Assembly (NCBI RefSeq): GCF_051297175.1
Contig: NZ_JBINNY010000001.1
Location: forward strand, 3,720,001 to 3,784,000
Length of the DNA: 64,000 bases
Direction: 5' to 3'
Source of the DNA: Dryocola sp051297175
GTDB lineage: Bacteria; Pseudomonadota; Gammaproteobacteria; Enterobacterales; Enterobacteriaceae
A program made the position numbers and the translations under genes. Shown piece by piece: positions 42,650 to 51,151 of this stretch (positions are counted from its first letter, which is position 1; the number at the start of each line of letters is the position of its first letter). The notes under the pieces are model-generated. The model saw only the letters and a program-made list of their open reading frames with translations. It was not told where the DNA came from and did no database searches.

Positions 42650-44317
42650 TTACTGTAAAAGGGCTAACAGACGAGCCAGTTTTTGATTGCCACCGGCAAC
42701 CGGCGCCCACTGGTAATGCACCACCGGCGTTGCGGTCGCCTGCAAATCTTGCGCAAAGCTCCGCAGGCCGGTGTTGATAACGGCGATGCCGTCGAGCAGT
42801 GCGGGCAGCGGCAGTTCAGGCCGGGCCGGATGGCGTTGAATAAGCGTGGAGGCAAGCAGGGTGGCTTCCGGCAGCGAGTGCATCACCAGCACGCCCGCGT
42901 CTTTCAGCGTGGCGATTTGCGCGGAGCGGGACTGCGGATCGAGCCGCGTGCCGGTCACCGTGGCAATAATCGCCAGCGGGGCATCCGCCTGGCGGTTTTT
43001 GCGCAGCACGCCGATGGCGCGGGCCAGCTCGCCCGCCGGGTCGCTCTGCGCGCCGTAGCCGATCACCACGTCCAGCAGCAGCACGCCGACCTCCGGCCTG
43101 TTCGCCAGGTCCTCAATCATCTGGCTGCGCAGCGTCGGGTCGATCATCGGGTGCGGCCTGCCGACGGTGTAGAAATCGTCGCCGAGATCGCTGATGCGGT
43201 GGCCGTCGGCGTCCAGCATCGTGCCCTGGTGATGATGTTCATCCACTTGCACGCCGAGCCGGTCGGCAAGCAGCATTGCCGCTTCCGCCGCGAGGGTGCC
43301 GCCGGTGTACAGGCCGCAGATTTTTTTATCCGCAAGCCCAGGGTTTTGCGCGCGCGCGGCCTCTACGTTGGCAAGCAGGCACGCAAGGCGCGCCGCTTCG
43401 TCGATGGTTTCGGCGTACCAGACGTTGCCGTCCCGTCGCGCCGCCGCTTTATGCCCGAGGAACAGCGCCACGACAGGCTTGCCGACGGCCTGCATAGCGG
43501 CGACAACCTTCTGGCGCACGGCTTCGGCCGGTGGCTTAGAGACAAAGGCCAGCACCTGGCTTTGCGGGTCGGCCGCAAGCCAGGAAAGCGCGGTCATGGC
43601 GCTCAGGCCGCCAACGTCGGCAGACAGGTCGCGCCCGCCGAGGCCGATGGCGTGGGTAATCCCCTGCTCCGCCAGCGCAATCTGCGAAATCAGCTCCTGG
43701 ATGCCGGTGCCGGATGCGCCAATCACGCCGATGTTGCCCTGCGGCATCACGTTGGCGAAGGCCAGCGGCGTACCCGCCAGAATCGCCGTGCCGCAGTCCG
43801 GCCCCATCACCAGCAGCCCCTTTTCACGGGCGCGGGTTTTGAGATGGATTTCCTGCTCGAGCGTGACGTTATCGGAGAAGATCATCACGTTTTTGCCCGC
43901 CTCCAGCGCCTGCTCCGCCACGCCTGCGGCATACTCCCCGGCGATGGAAACCAGCACCACGTTGGCGTCCGGCAGTTTCTGGCAGGCGCTTTCCCAGCGG
44001 CGCACCTGGGTGAGCTGCTGGCCGGAACCGCTGCCCTGGGCAAGCGCGGCGAGCGCGCCTTCGAGCTTCTGATTGACCTGCTCGGCTATCGCCGCATCCT
44101 CGGAATGGCTGCGGATCGCGACGCAAATATCGTTCGGCGTTGCCTGCGCAAAGTCGTCGTGCCAGAAACCGGTGTTTTCCAGCAGCGATTTATTGGCCGG
44201 GGTGCCCATCATCACCGACACATCGTCAACGCCCTCTTCCTCACTCAGCTTGCGTGAAATAAGCATTAAGCTTACTGAATCCTGAAAGCATCCTTTCTTG
44301 ATAAAGGCATGAATCAT
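42650..44317 (-). CDS. fdrA: FdrA, oxamate carbamoyltransferase subunit (AllF)
   Basis: 555 residues, equal to E. coli FdrA. An acyl-CoA synthetase-like Rossmann fold contains MGPDCGTAILAGTPLAFAN and GNIGVIGASGTGIQELI, and a second half has CGLYTGGTLAAEAAMLL and VLLLDVVIGYG. First gene of the fdrA-allGHK operon, divergent from allD. Confidence 0.95.
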   Translation of the reverse strand: MIHAFIKKGCFQDSVSLMLISRKLSEEEGVDDVSVMMGTPANKSLLENTGFWHDDFAQATPNDICVAIRSHSEDAAIAEQVNQKLEGALAALAQGSGSGQQLTQVRRWESACQKLPDANVVLVSIAGEYAAGVAEQALEAGKNVMIFSDNVTLEQEIHLKTRAREKGLLVMGPDCGTAILAGTPLAFANVMPQGNIGVIGASGTGIQELISQIALAEQGITHAIGLGGRDLSADVGGLSAMTALSWLAADPQSQVLAFVSKPPAEAVRQKVVAAMQAVGKPVVALFLGHKAAARRDGNVWYAETIDEAARLACLLANVEAARAQNPGLADKKICGLYTGGTLAAEAAMLLADRLGVQVDEHHHQGTMLDADGHRISDLGDDFYTVGRPHPMIDPTLRSQMIEDLANRPEVGVLLLDVVIGYGAQSDPAGELARAIGVLRKNRQADAPLAIIATVTGTRLDPQSRSAQIATLKDAGVLVMHSLPEATLLASTLIQRHPARPELPLPALLDGIAVINTGLRSFAQDLQATATPVVHYQWAPVAGGNQKLARLLALLQ

Positions 44318-44615
44318 AATTATTCCTCGTGGCCCTTAATACACCTGTGTGATGGGCTACAGGCTAAGCGGCATGAAATAAAGTAAAGTTGACAGACGTC
44401 ACACTCTATTTATTGATAAAGAGATTTGAACAGTTGGCGGTTAATTATTTAAATATCTGCCGCGCAGGCATTAATTAAAATTAGTTACAGAACCCACGCT
44501 GATTATCAAATTAATTCTAACGATGGAATTTTATTCGTCTGGATCACAATTTCAGATTATTTATTGCGTATGTTATCCGCAACAAAGCTCTTCGGGTCAT
44601 AAAAAAGGAAGACAG
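44318..44615. promoter_or_regulatory. fdrA/allD divergent promoter region
   Basis: 298 bp, AT-rich. A half-good CRP-like site TGTGATGGGCTACA starts at 44348 and a TCACAATTT half-site near 44545. No AllR-type TTGGAAA/TTTCCAA palindrome is present, consistent with E. coli, where AllS activates this promoter. I cannot place -10/-35 boxes firmly. Confidence 0.45.
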
Positions 44616-45665
44616 ATGAAAGTCAGTCGAGAAAAGCTTCATCAACTCATTCAGGACAAATTAACCGCGGCGGGCATTCGGGAAGAATATGCCGCGACGA
44701 TGGCGGAAGTGCTGGTGTTTGCCGACGCGCGCGGCATTCATTCCCACGGCGCGGTGCGCGTGGAATATTACGCAGAAAGGATTTCCAAAGGCGGCACGAA
44801 CCTGAACCCGGCGTTCCGCTTCGAACAGACCGGCCCCTGCTCTGCCGTTCTGCATGCCGATAACGCGGCGGGCCAGGTTTCCGCCAAATTGGGCATGGAA
44901 CACGCCATCAAAATGGCGCAGGAAAACGGCGTGGCTATCGTCGGCGTTCGCCAGATGGGCCACAGCGGCGCGCTGTCCTACTTCGTTAATATGGCCGCGC
45001 AGGCCGGGCTTGTAGGGATTTCCGTCTGCCAGTCCGACCCGATGGTCGTGCCGTTTGGCGGCGCTGAAATCTATTACGGCACCAACCCGCTGGCCTTTGC
45101 GGCGCCGGGTGAAAACGACGACGTGGTGATCTTTGATATGGCGACCACCGTGCAGGCATGGGGCAAAATCCTCGACGCCCGTTCGCGCAACGAAGCCATC
45201 CCGGATAGCTGGGCGGTGGACGTCAACGGCAAGCCGACCACCGACCCGTTCGCCGTCCACGCGCTGCTGCCCGTCGCCGGGCCAAAAGGCTACGGCCTGA
45301 TGATGATGATCGACGTGCTGTCCGGCATTTTGCTCGGCCTGCCGTTTGGCAAAGACGTCAGCTCGATGTATGAAGATTTATCCGCCGGCCGCAACCTCGG
45401 GCAATTACACATCGTTATTAACCCGGCCTTTTTCTCGGGCGGCGATACCTTCCGTAAAGCGCTGACGCAAACCATGTCCGAGCTCAACGCTATTACTCCG
45501 GCTCCGGGCTTTAAGCAGGTTTATTATCCGGGCCAGAATCTCGACGTTTATGAAAAGCAGACCGCCGAGCACGGCATCGATATCGTTGACGATATTTATA
45601 ATTATTTAGTGTCCGATGATATTTATCAGCACTCTTATGAAACCAAGAACCCTTTCGCACAATAA
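44616..45665 (+). CDS. allD: Ureidoglycolate dehydrogenase
   Basis: Oxidises (S)-ureidoglycolate to oxalurate with NAD. 349 residues of the malate/lactate dehydrogenase type 2 family: FADARGIHSHGAVRV, MGHSGALSYF, CQSDPMVVPFGGAEIYYGTNPLAFA and GPKGYGLMMMIDVLSGIL. Start at 44616 has AAGGAAGACAG upstream. Followed 18 bp later by allE; in E. coli allC lies between them. Confidence 0.96.
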   Translation: MKVSREKLHQLIQDKLTAAGIREEYAATMAEVLVFADARGIHSHGAVRVEYYAERISKGGTNLNPAFRFEQTGPCSAVLHADNAAGQVSAKLGMEHAIKMAQENGVAIVGVRQMGHSGALSYFVNMAAQAGLVGISVCQSDPMVVPFGGAEIYYGTNPLAFAAPGENDDVVIFDMATTVQAWGKILDARSRNEAIPDSWAVDVNGKPTTDPFAVHALLPVAGPKGYGLMMMIDVLSGILLGLPFGKDVSSMYEDLSAGRNLGQLHIVINPAFFSGGDTFRKALTQTMSELNAITPAPGFKQVYYPGQNLDVYEKQTAEHGIDIVDDIYNYLVSDDIYQHSYETKNPFAQ

Positions 45666-45683
45666 ACCAGGGAGAACTTAACT

Positions 45684-46469
45684 GTGGGATACCTTAATAA
45701 TAATACCGGCTATATTTCAGATCTTCTTGCTTCACGCTCAATTATCAAACGCGGTAATTATGCGCTGATTACGCCGGACGGCCTGGTGAAAAATATCATT
45801 CCCGGTTTTGAAAACTGCGATACCACTATTTTATCGACGCCGAAGCTTGGCGCGACCTTTGTCGATTATCTGGTGACCCTGCACGCGCAGGGCGGCAACA
45901 GCGCGGGCTTCGGCGGTGAAGGCGTTGAAACCTTCCTGTACGTGATAGACGGTGCGATTACGGCGGGCGCGGGCGACGACAAATACAGCCTCACCAAAGG
46001 GGGTTACCTGTACTGCCCGCCGGGCGAGCTGATGACTTTTGTGAATGCGCAGGAAGCCGATAGCCAGCTGTTCCTCTATAAGCGCCGCTATGTAGCGACG
46101 CCGGGCCACGCGCCGTACCGCGTCACCGGTAATGAAAACCAGCTCGAGCGCATCGAATACGAAGGCATGAGCGACGTGATTCTGCTCGACTTCCTGCCGA
46201 AAGAGCTGGGATTTGACATGAACATGCACATTCTCTCTTTCGCGCCGGGCGCGTCCCACGGCTATATCGAAACGCACGTGCAGGAGCACGGGGCGTATAT
46301 CCTGAGCGGCCAGGGCGTTTATAACCTGGATAACGAATGGATCCCGGTGAAGAAAGGCGATTACATCTTTATGGGCGCCTATTCCCTACAGGCGGGGTAC
46401 GGCGTCGGGCGCGGCGAGGCGTTTAGCTATATTTATTCGAAAGATTGCCATCGCGATGTAGAGATTTGA
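45684..46469 (+). CDS. allE: (S)-ureidoglycine aminohydrolase
   Basis: 261-residue bicupin manganese enzyme converting ureidoglycine to ureidoglycolate plus ammonia. Metal site in the C-terminal cupin: GASHGYIETHVQEHGAYILSGQGVY. Starts with GTG after CAGGGAGAA. Followed by a REP array and a strong terminator. Confidence 0.96.
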   Translation: MGYLNNNTGYISDLLASRSIIKRGNYALITPDGLVKNIIPGFENCDTTILSTPKLGATFVDYLVTLHAQGGNSAGFGGEGVETFLYVIDGAITAGAGDDKYSLTKGGYLYCPPGELMTFVNAQEADSQLFLYKRRYVATPGHAPYRVTGNENQLERIEYEGMSDVILLDFLPKELGFDMNMHILSFAPGASHGYIETHVQEHGAYILSGQGVYNLDNEWIPVKKGDYIFMGAYSLQAGYGVGRGEAFSYIYSKDCHRDVEI

Positions 46470-46483
46470 GTTTTGTGATTTTG

Positions 46484-46867
46484 TCGGGTGGCGCTGCGCT
46501 TACCCGACCTACTCGAATGATTTCGTAGGGTGGATAAGCGAAGCGCCATCCACCGAAAGCAACAGTAACCGTTGTAGGGTGGATAAGCGAAGCGCCATCC
46601 ACCAGAAGCAACAGTAACCGTTGTAGGGGGGATAAGCGAAGCGCCATCCACCAGAAGCAACAGTAACCGTTGTAGGGTGGATAAGCGAAGCGCCATCCAC
46701 CAGAAGCAACAGTAACCGTTGTAGGGGGGATAAGCGAAGCGCCATCCACCGAAAGCAACAGCAACCGTTGTAGGGTGGATAAGCGAAGCGCCATCCACCA
46801 GAACCACCAGTACACGTTGTAGGGTGGATAAGCGAAGCGCCATCCACCAGAACCACCAGTACACGTT
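46484..46867. repeat. REP unit plus tandem array of seven REPs, 49-bp period
   Basis: A GTCGGGTGGCGC...TTACCCGACCTAC unit (46484-46513) faces an array whose GTAGGG starts lie at 46525, 46574, 46623, 46672, 46721, 46770 and 46819, exactly 49 bp apart and co-oriented. Units carry the GGTGG/CCACC-type stem. Copies 3 and 5 have GGGGGG in place of GGGTGG. The 19-bp spacer drifts from GAAAGCAACAGTAACCGTT to AGAACCACCAGTACACGTT at the right end. Confidence 0.96.
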
Positions 46868-46910
46868 AGTACCCAAAGCACCAATACCCGTTACTTTAGC
46901 TAGTCGGTTT

Positions 46911-46939
46911 GGCCACGGTTAACCCCGTGGCCTTTTTTT
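46911..46939 (+). terminator. Terminator of allDE
   Basis: GGCCACGG/CCGTGGCC 8-bp perfect stem with loop TTAACC and seven Ts. It touches the glxK stop codon on the other strand. Confidence 0.88.
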
Positions 46940-48083
46940 ATGCCGCGATAACCTGTCCGAGCTTAATGATGCGGGCGATATTACGCGCGCAATGCCGCAG
47001 GTTAATCTCCCCCTCCGCGAGCACCGCAGACAGCGGGGCCAGGCGCGGCAGGATGCTGAATACCGCATCGATGCCGTGCTGATGCACGATTTCGACGCCT
47101 TCGCCCAGCACGCCCGCCATGCCGATAACCGGCACGCCGTGACGCTGCGCCAGCCGGGCGACGCCCATCGGGGCTTTGCCGCCGACCGTCTGGCTGTCGA
47201 TTCGCCCCTCGCCCGTCACCACAAGGTTTGCTCCGGCCAGCGCCTGCTCAAGGCCTACGGCGTGGATGATGATATCGATACCCGGCTTCAGCCTGCCGCC
47301 GAGAAAAACGTCCGCCGCCGCGCCCATGCCCCCGGCGGCACCGCCGCCGACGATAGCGTTGATATCCCGGCCCGTTAGCTCGCCCAGAACGCGGGCGTAG
47401 TTGGCCATTCCCGCCTCAAGCTCGTCGACCATCGCAGGCGTTGCGCCTTTTTGCGGGCCAAAGACGTGCGCCGCGCCGCGCGGGCCGGTTAGCGGGTTAT
47501 CCACGTCGCAGGCGATTTCGATGCTGCACTGCGCGAGGCACGGGTCAAGATTTTGTATATCGACTTGCGCCACCCGTGCGAGCGCGGCCCCGCTGGCGTT
47601 GAGTTCCGCGCCCTGCTGGTCATAGAAGCGCGCCCCTAGGGCCTGGGCCATCCCCATTCCGCCGTCCACGGTGGCGCTGCCGCCAATGCCGAGGATGATG
47701 TGGCGTATGCCGCAGTCAAGCACGTGGCGGATAAGCTCGCCGGTTCCGACGCTGCTCGCCAGCAGCGGGTTTCGCTCGTCAATCGGCACGAGCATTAACC
47801 CGCTGGCGGCCGCCATCTCGATAACCGCGCTCCTGCCGTCGCCCGTCACGCCGTAAAACGCTTCCACCGGCGTGCCCATCGGGCCGGTCACCGTTAGCGC
47901 AAGCCGCTCCCCGCCGGTGGCGGCAATCATGGCTTCCACCGTGCCCTCGCCGCCGTCGGCAATGGGCAGGCAGACGTATTCCGCGTCAGGGAAAATTTCG
48001 CTGAAGCCCTGTTTAATCGCCTGCGCCGTGCGCTCCGCGCTCAGGCTTTCCTTAAATGAATCGGGCGCGATAACAATTTTCAT
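46938..48083 (-). CDS. glxK: Glycerate 2-kinase
   Basis: Phosphorylates glycerate to 2-phosphoglycerate, feeding glyoxylate-derived carbon to glycolysis. 381 residues, GarK/GlxK family: MKIVIAPDSFKESLSA, IADGGEGTVEAM, GIGGSATVDGGMGMAQALG and VTGEGRIDSQTVGGKAPMGVA. Last gene of the gcl-to-glxK run, but separated from allB by a strong terminator. Confidence 0.96.
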   Translation of the reverse strand: MKIVIAPDSFKESLSAERTAQAIKQGFSEIFPDAEYVCLPIADGGEGTVEAMIAATGGERLALTVTGPMGTPVEAFYGVTGDGRSAVIEMAAASGLMLVPIDERNPLLASSVGTGELIRHVLDCGIRHIILGIGGSATVDGGMGMAQALGARFYDQQGAELNASGAALARVAQVDIQNLDPCLAQCSIEIACDVDNPLTGPRGAAHVFGPQKGATPAMVDELEAGMANYARVLGELTGRDINAIVGGGAAGGMGAAADVFLGGRLKPGIDIIIHAVGLEQALAGANLVVTGEGRIDSQTVGGKAPMGVARLAQRHGVPVIGMAGVLGEGVEIVHQHGIDAVFSILPRLAPLSAVLAEGEINLRHCARNIARIIKLGQVIAA

Positions 48084-48096
48084 CGTTTCATCCTTT

Positions 48097-48135
48097 TTAA
48101 AAACAAAAAACGATGCCCGTTAAAAACGAGCATCG
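48097..48135 (-). terminator. Terminator between allB and glxK
   Basis: On the reverse strand an 11-bp stem (CGATGCTCGTT/AACGGGCATCG, one wobble) with a 3-nt loop is followed by TTTTTTGTTTTT. It ends just before the glxK ribosome site, so glxK may depend on read-through or its own promoter. Confidence 0.85.
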
Positions 48136-48148
48136 CGGTCAGTGGAGG

Positions 48149-49510
48149 TTACTGCTGGTGTTTGAGAATGAATTTGCCGGTTGGCTTCGCCCCAAAGCCC
48201 CGCTCGATGTCGTAAATCACCTCGCCGCGCAGGATCGTTTTATGGATGCGCGCGCCGATGGTGCGGCCCACGTACGGGCTAACCCTGTGGCGATATTCGA
48301 GATCGTCGTTCTTCAGGACATACGCGGAGTCGGGCTGGATAAACACGAAGTCGGCGTCTTTGCCCAGCGCGATGCGCCCTTTGTGCTTCAGGCCGAAGAT
48401 ATCCGCCGCATTGGTCGCCATCAGCCTTGCGAACTGCGGCAGGGACATGCCGCGCTTTTGTACCGCTTCGTCAAACATCAGATCGACACAGTTTTGCAGG
48501 CCCGCAATGCCGCCCCACGCCTGCAGAATATTGCCCTCCTTCATTTCCGGCGGGCACGGCGAGTGATCGGAGCCGAGGCAGTCGATCTCGCCCTGGAACA
48601 GTTTTTCCCACATGCCCCGCTGGTTGGCCTCGTCGCGGATCGGCGGGGAGCATTTAGCCAGCGTGCCGATCTCTTCAAACTGGGCGGTGGTCAGGGCAAA
48701 GTAGTGCGGGCATGACTCACAGGTGACGTCCTGCCCGGCCCGGCGCGCACGGGTCACTTCCGCAACGCCTTCCGGGCTGCTGATGTGGCAGATGTGAATG
48801 CGGCAGCCCGCCTCTTTCGCCAGCAGCAGCACGCGGCGGATGGCTTCTACCTCGGTAAACACCGGGCGCGATGCCACGTAGTCATGGGCCGTTACCCGCC
48901 CTTCGGCCTTTGCCTCATCGCCCAGGCCGTCGCAGATTAGCGCGTTTTCACAGTGGACCAGCACCACCTGATCCATGCCCGCCAGCTGCTGAACGCCCTT
49001 GTAGAACTGGTAGTCGTTAACATCGCGGAAGTCATTGTCGACGCCGCGATCGCCGCAGGTTGCCACGAAGCATTTAAAGCCCACCACGCCGACCTCATCC
49101 AGCTCGTGCAGGCGGTCGAGGTTATAGGATACCAGGCCACCAAGCTGGGCCGCGTCGACGGTGAGCTTGCCCGCCGCCGCGTCAAACTTCATTTCGATGC
49201 TGGCGCGGTCAACGGTGGCGGGAAGCTGGTTGAGCGGCATTTCCACTATGGTGGTAATACCGCCTTTTGCCGCGGCGCGCGTTCCCGTTTCGTAACCTTC
49301 CCAATGGGTGCGGCCCGGCTCGGAAATATGGGTATGCGGGTCGACCATGCCGGGGGAAACCACCAGTCCGGACGCGTCGATAATAGTTTTGGCGTCATTT
49401 AAGTCGTCGCCTATTGCGGCAATAACGCCATCCTTAACGGCAATATTAGTCATTACCGCGTCGTGCTCTAAAATAACGGTGCCGTTTTTGATAATCAGAT
49501 CGTAAGACAT
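48149..49510 (-). CDS. allB: Allantoinase
   Basis: Hydrolyses allantoin to allantoate. 453 residues from the ATG at 49510, exactly the E. coli length, with AAGGAA upstream. Amidohydrolase metal site VDPHTHISEPG, carboxylated-lysine region VVGFKCFVATCGDRG, HCENALI, CHISSPEG and SDHSPCPPEMKEG. Confidence 0.97.
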   Translation of the reverse strand: MSYDLIIKNGTVILEHDAVMTNIAVKDGVIAAIGDDLNDAKTIIDASGLVVSPGMVDPHTHISEPGRTHWEGYETGTRAAAKGGITTIVEMPLNQLPATVDRASIEMKFDAAAGKLTVDAAQLGGLVSYNLDRLHELDEVGVVGFKCFVATCGDRGVDNDFRDVNDYQFYKGVQQLAGMDQVVLVHCENALICDGLGDEAKAEGRVTAHDYVASRPVFTEVEAIRRVLLLAKEAGCRIHICHISSPEGVAEVTRARRAGQDVTCESCPHYFALTTAQFEEIGTLAKCSPPIRDEANQRGMWEKLFQGEIDCLGSDHSPCPPEMKEGNILQAWGGIAGLQNCVDLMFDEAVQKRGMSLPQFARLMATNAADIFGLKHKGRIALGKDADFVFIQPDSAYVLKNDDLEYRHRVSPYVGRTIGARIHKTILRGEVIYDIERGFGAKPTGKFILKHQQ

Positions 49511-49560
49511 AATAATTTCCTTGTTGGGGTACAAAGCGTTTTTATATTGCCCGCTTAACG

Positions 49561-51024
49561 TCAGGCTGTTTTTTGCCGTGCGGCAACGTTAGTTCCCTCA
49601 CGTTTTTTCAACAGAGAATAAAGAACGAAGGCGGTAATTACGCCGACAAACCACGAAACGCGTGATAACGGCTCAAGCAGCGGAATAAACTTGCCGCCGA
49701 GCGAAAGCACCACGACAATGAGCGTCACGGAGAAAGCCGTCACGTTAAAGCCATTTTCATAGAACTGATAATCGCCTGCCGCGGTATAAAGCGTGTCGAG
49801 ATCGATAGTGCTGCGCATTACGATAAAATAGTGCGCCATCATTACGCCAATAACCGGCCCCAGCATGCCGCCGATAATATCGAGAAACAGATAAATACTG
49901 TCCTGATTCTCCATAAGCTTCCACGGGCAAATCAGCAGGCTGATAATGCTGGCAATCAGCACGCCATTTTTATAGCTCAGCTTCGACGGCGCAATGGCAG
50001 CAATTTGATAGCCGGCGGGAATAATATTACCCGTGGCGTTGGTGGAGATGGTGGTCATTAAGATCACCAGCACGGCAAAGAATGCGGCAAACAGGTTGTC
50101 CCATTTTTGCACGATATCCAGCACGTTCCAGGTGTCGACACCATAGTGAATGCTTGCTCCGGCAATGATGCACACCCCGGCGACGGCAAAAAGTATGTAA
50201 GCCACCACTAACCCTAGAGTCTGGCCGAGCGCCTGCTGGCGAAAGCTGCTCGCGTTCTGCGTAAAGTCGGAAGCGCTTACTGCGGGTGCAGCCCAGACGG
50301 CGACCACCGCGTTGATCACCACCAGCAGCAGGAAGCCGCTATTTTCCGCCTGTTCAACGCCTGTCGGCACGTAGTCCAGAATGGGGCCGATGCCGACCAG
50401 CGAAATGGCCCAAATCGCCATGCCGCCAAACACGATGTAGATGCACGGATTAAGCACGGCGGTAAACTTATTCAGCACCCCGCCGCCGCCGAAGCCAATG
50501 GCGACGTTCACGGCCCAAAAGAAGATAAAGGAGATAAGGCCCGGCAGGTTGAGGCCCAGAAGGTTAAAATCGCCGCCTAATAACAGAAAGTCCGGCCAGA
50601 TTTTGCCGATCAATATTAATAGCGCCAGCGACCCGGCATAACATTGCAGTCCAAACCACATAATTGCCGCAATGCCGCCTCTTAAAATTCCCGGAAATAA
50701 TGCGCCACGCACGCCGTAGGAGGCTCGCAAAATCATGGCAAACGGCACGCCATATTTTGTTCCCGCCGCGCCGTTCATCACCATGACAAAGGCGATAAAA
50801 AACGCGCTCAGAATAATAGCCAGCATGATGCCGATCGTGGACAAACCAAGAATAAAGAATCCGCCGACCATCACGTAATTCGGCACGTTGTGAACCGAGC
50901 CCATCCACAGGGTAAAGTAGTTAACGCTTTTCCAGGTTTTTTGTTCTGCTCCTTTCGGTAAGAGATCTTCGCTATATCCACGGGTACGGTATTTCTCTTT
51001 TTGCTGCTGTTCCATCCTTTCCAT
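49561..51024 (-). CDS. ybbW: Allantoin permease, NCS1 family (YbbW)
   Basis: 487-residue inner-membrane symporter with about 12 helices; E. coli orthologue known as ybbW/allW. Family segments: NYFTLWMGSVHNVPNYVM, GVPFAMILRASYGVRGALFPG, WFGLQCYAGSLA and STNATGNIIPAGYQIAA. ATG at 51024 has GAGGG upstream; ATG at 51015 is an alternative. Confidence 0.94.
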   Translation of the reverse strand: MERMEQQQKEKYRTRGYSEDLLPKGAEQKTWKSVNYFTLWMGSVHNVPNYVMVGGFFILGLSTIGIMLAIILSAFFIAFVMVMNGAAGTKYGVPFAMILRASYGVRGALFPGILRGGIAAIMWFGLQCYAGSLALLILIGKIWPDFLLLGGDFNLLGLNLPGLISFIFFWAVNVAIGFGGGGVLNKFTAVLNPCIYIVFGGMAIWAISLVGIGPILDYVPTGVEQAENSGFLLLVVINAVVAVWAAPAVSASDFTQNASSFRQQALGQTLGLVVAYILFAVAGVCIIAGASIHYGVDTWNVLDIVQKWDNLFAAFFAVLVILMTTISTNATGNIIPAGYQIAAIAPSKLSYKNGVLIASIISLLICPWKLMENQDSIYLFLDIIGGMLGPVIGVMMAHYFIVMRSTIDLDTLYTAAGDYQFYENGFNVTAFSVTLIVVVLSLGGKFIPLLEPLSRVSWFVGVITAFVLYSLLKKREGTNVAARQKTA

Positions 51025-51063
51025 AACACCCTCTTATTTTCGTAACGGATAACGACTTTGGGT

Positions 51064-51135
51064 TTAGCTATGCGGAACACTTAATTTTATAATTTTTATG
51101 GAGAGCGCTGCGTAATAACGCGAATAACGCAGCGC
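51064..51135. repeat. Duplicated intergenic element, copy upstream of ybbW
   Basis: TTAGCTAT-CGGAA followed by TATAATTTTTAT and a perfect 9-bp inverted repeat GCGCTGCGT/ACGCAGCGC (51105-51113, 51127-51135). The same parts in the same order occur at 53686-53770. Confidence 0.75.
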
Positions 51136-51151
51136 CCTTATTTACGACAAA

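Noticed and set aside
42683..44257. 524-codon forward open frame opposite fdrA
   Set aside because: Arg/His/Gln-rich antisense frame; fdrA on the other strand is certain.
44378..44395. MetJ-like octamer AGACGTCA in the fdrA/allD gap
   Set aside because: Single 7/8 octamer without a second in-phase octamer and no methionine link for these genes.
46484..46867. CRISPR-like regular repeats
   Set aside because: Spacers are near-identical and units are REPs; no cas genes in the window.
46423..46884. Repeat-rich reverse open frames (GWRFAYPPYNG, WMALRLSTLQR)
   Set aside because: Artefacts of the 49-bp REP array.
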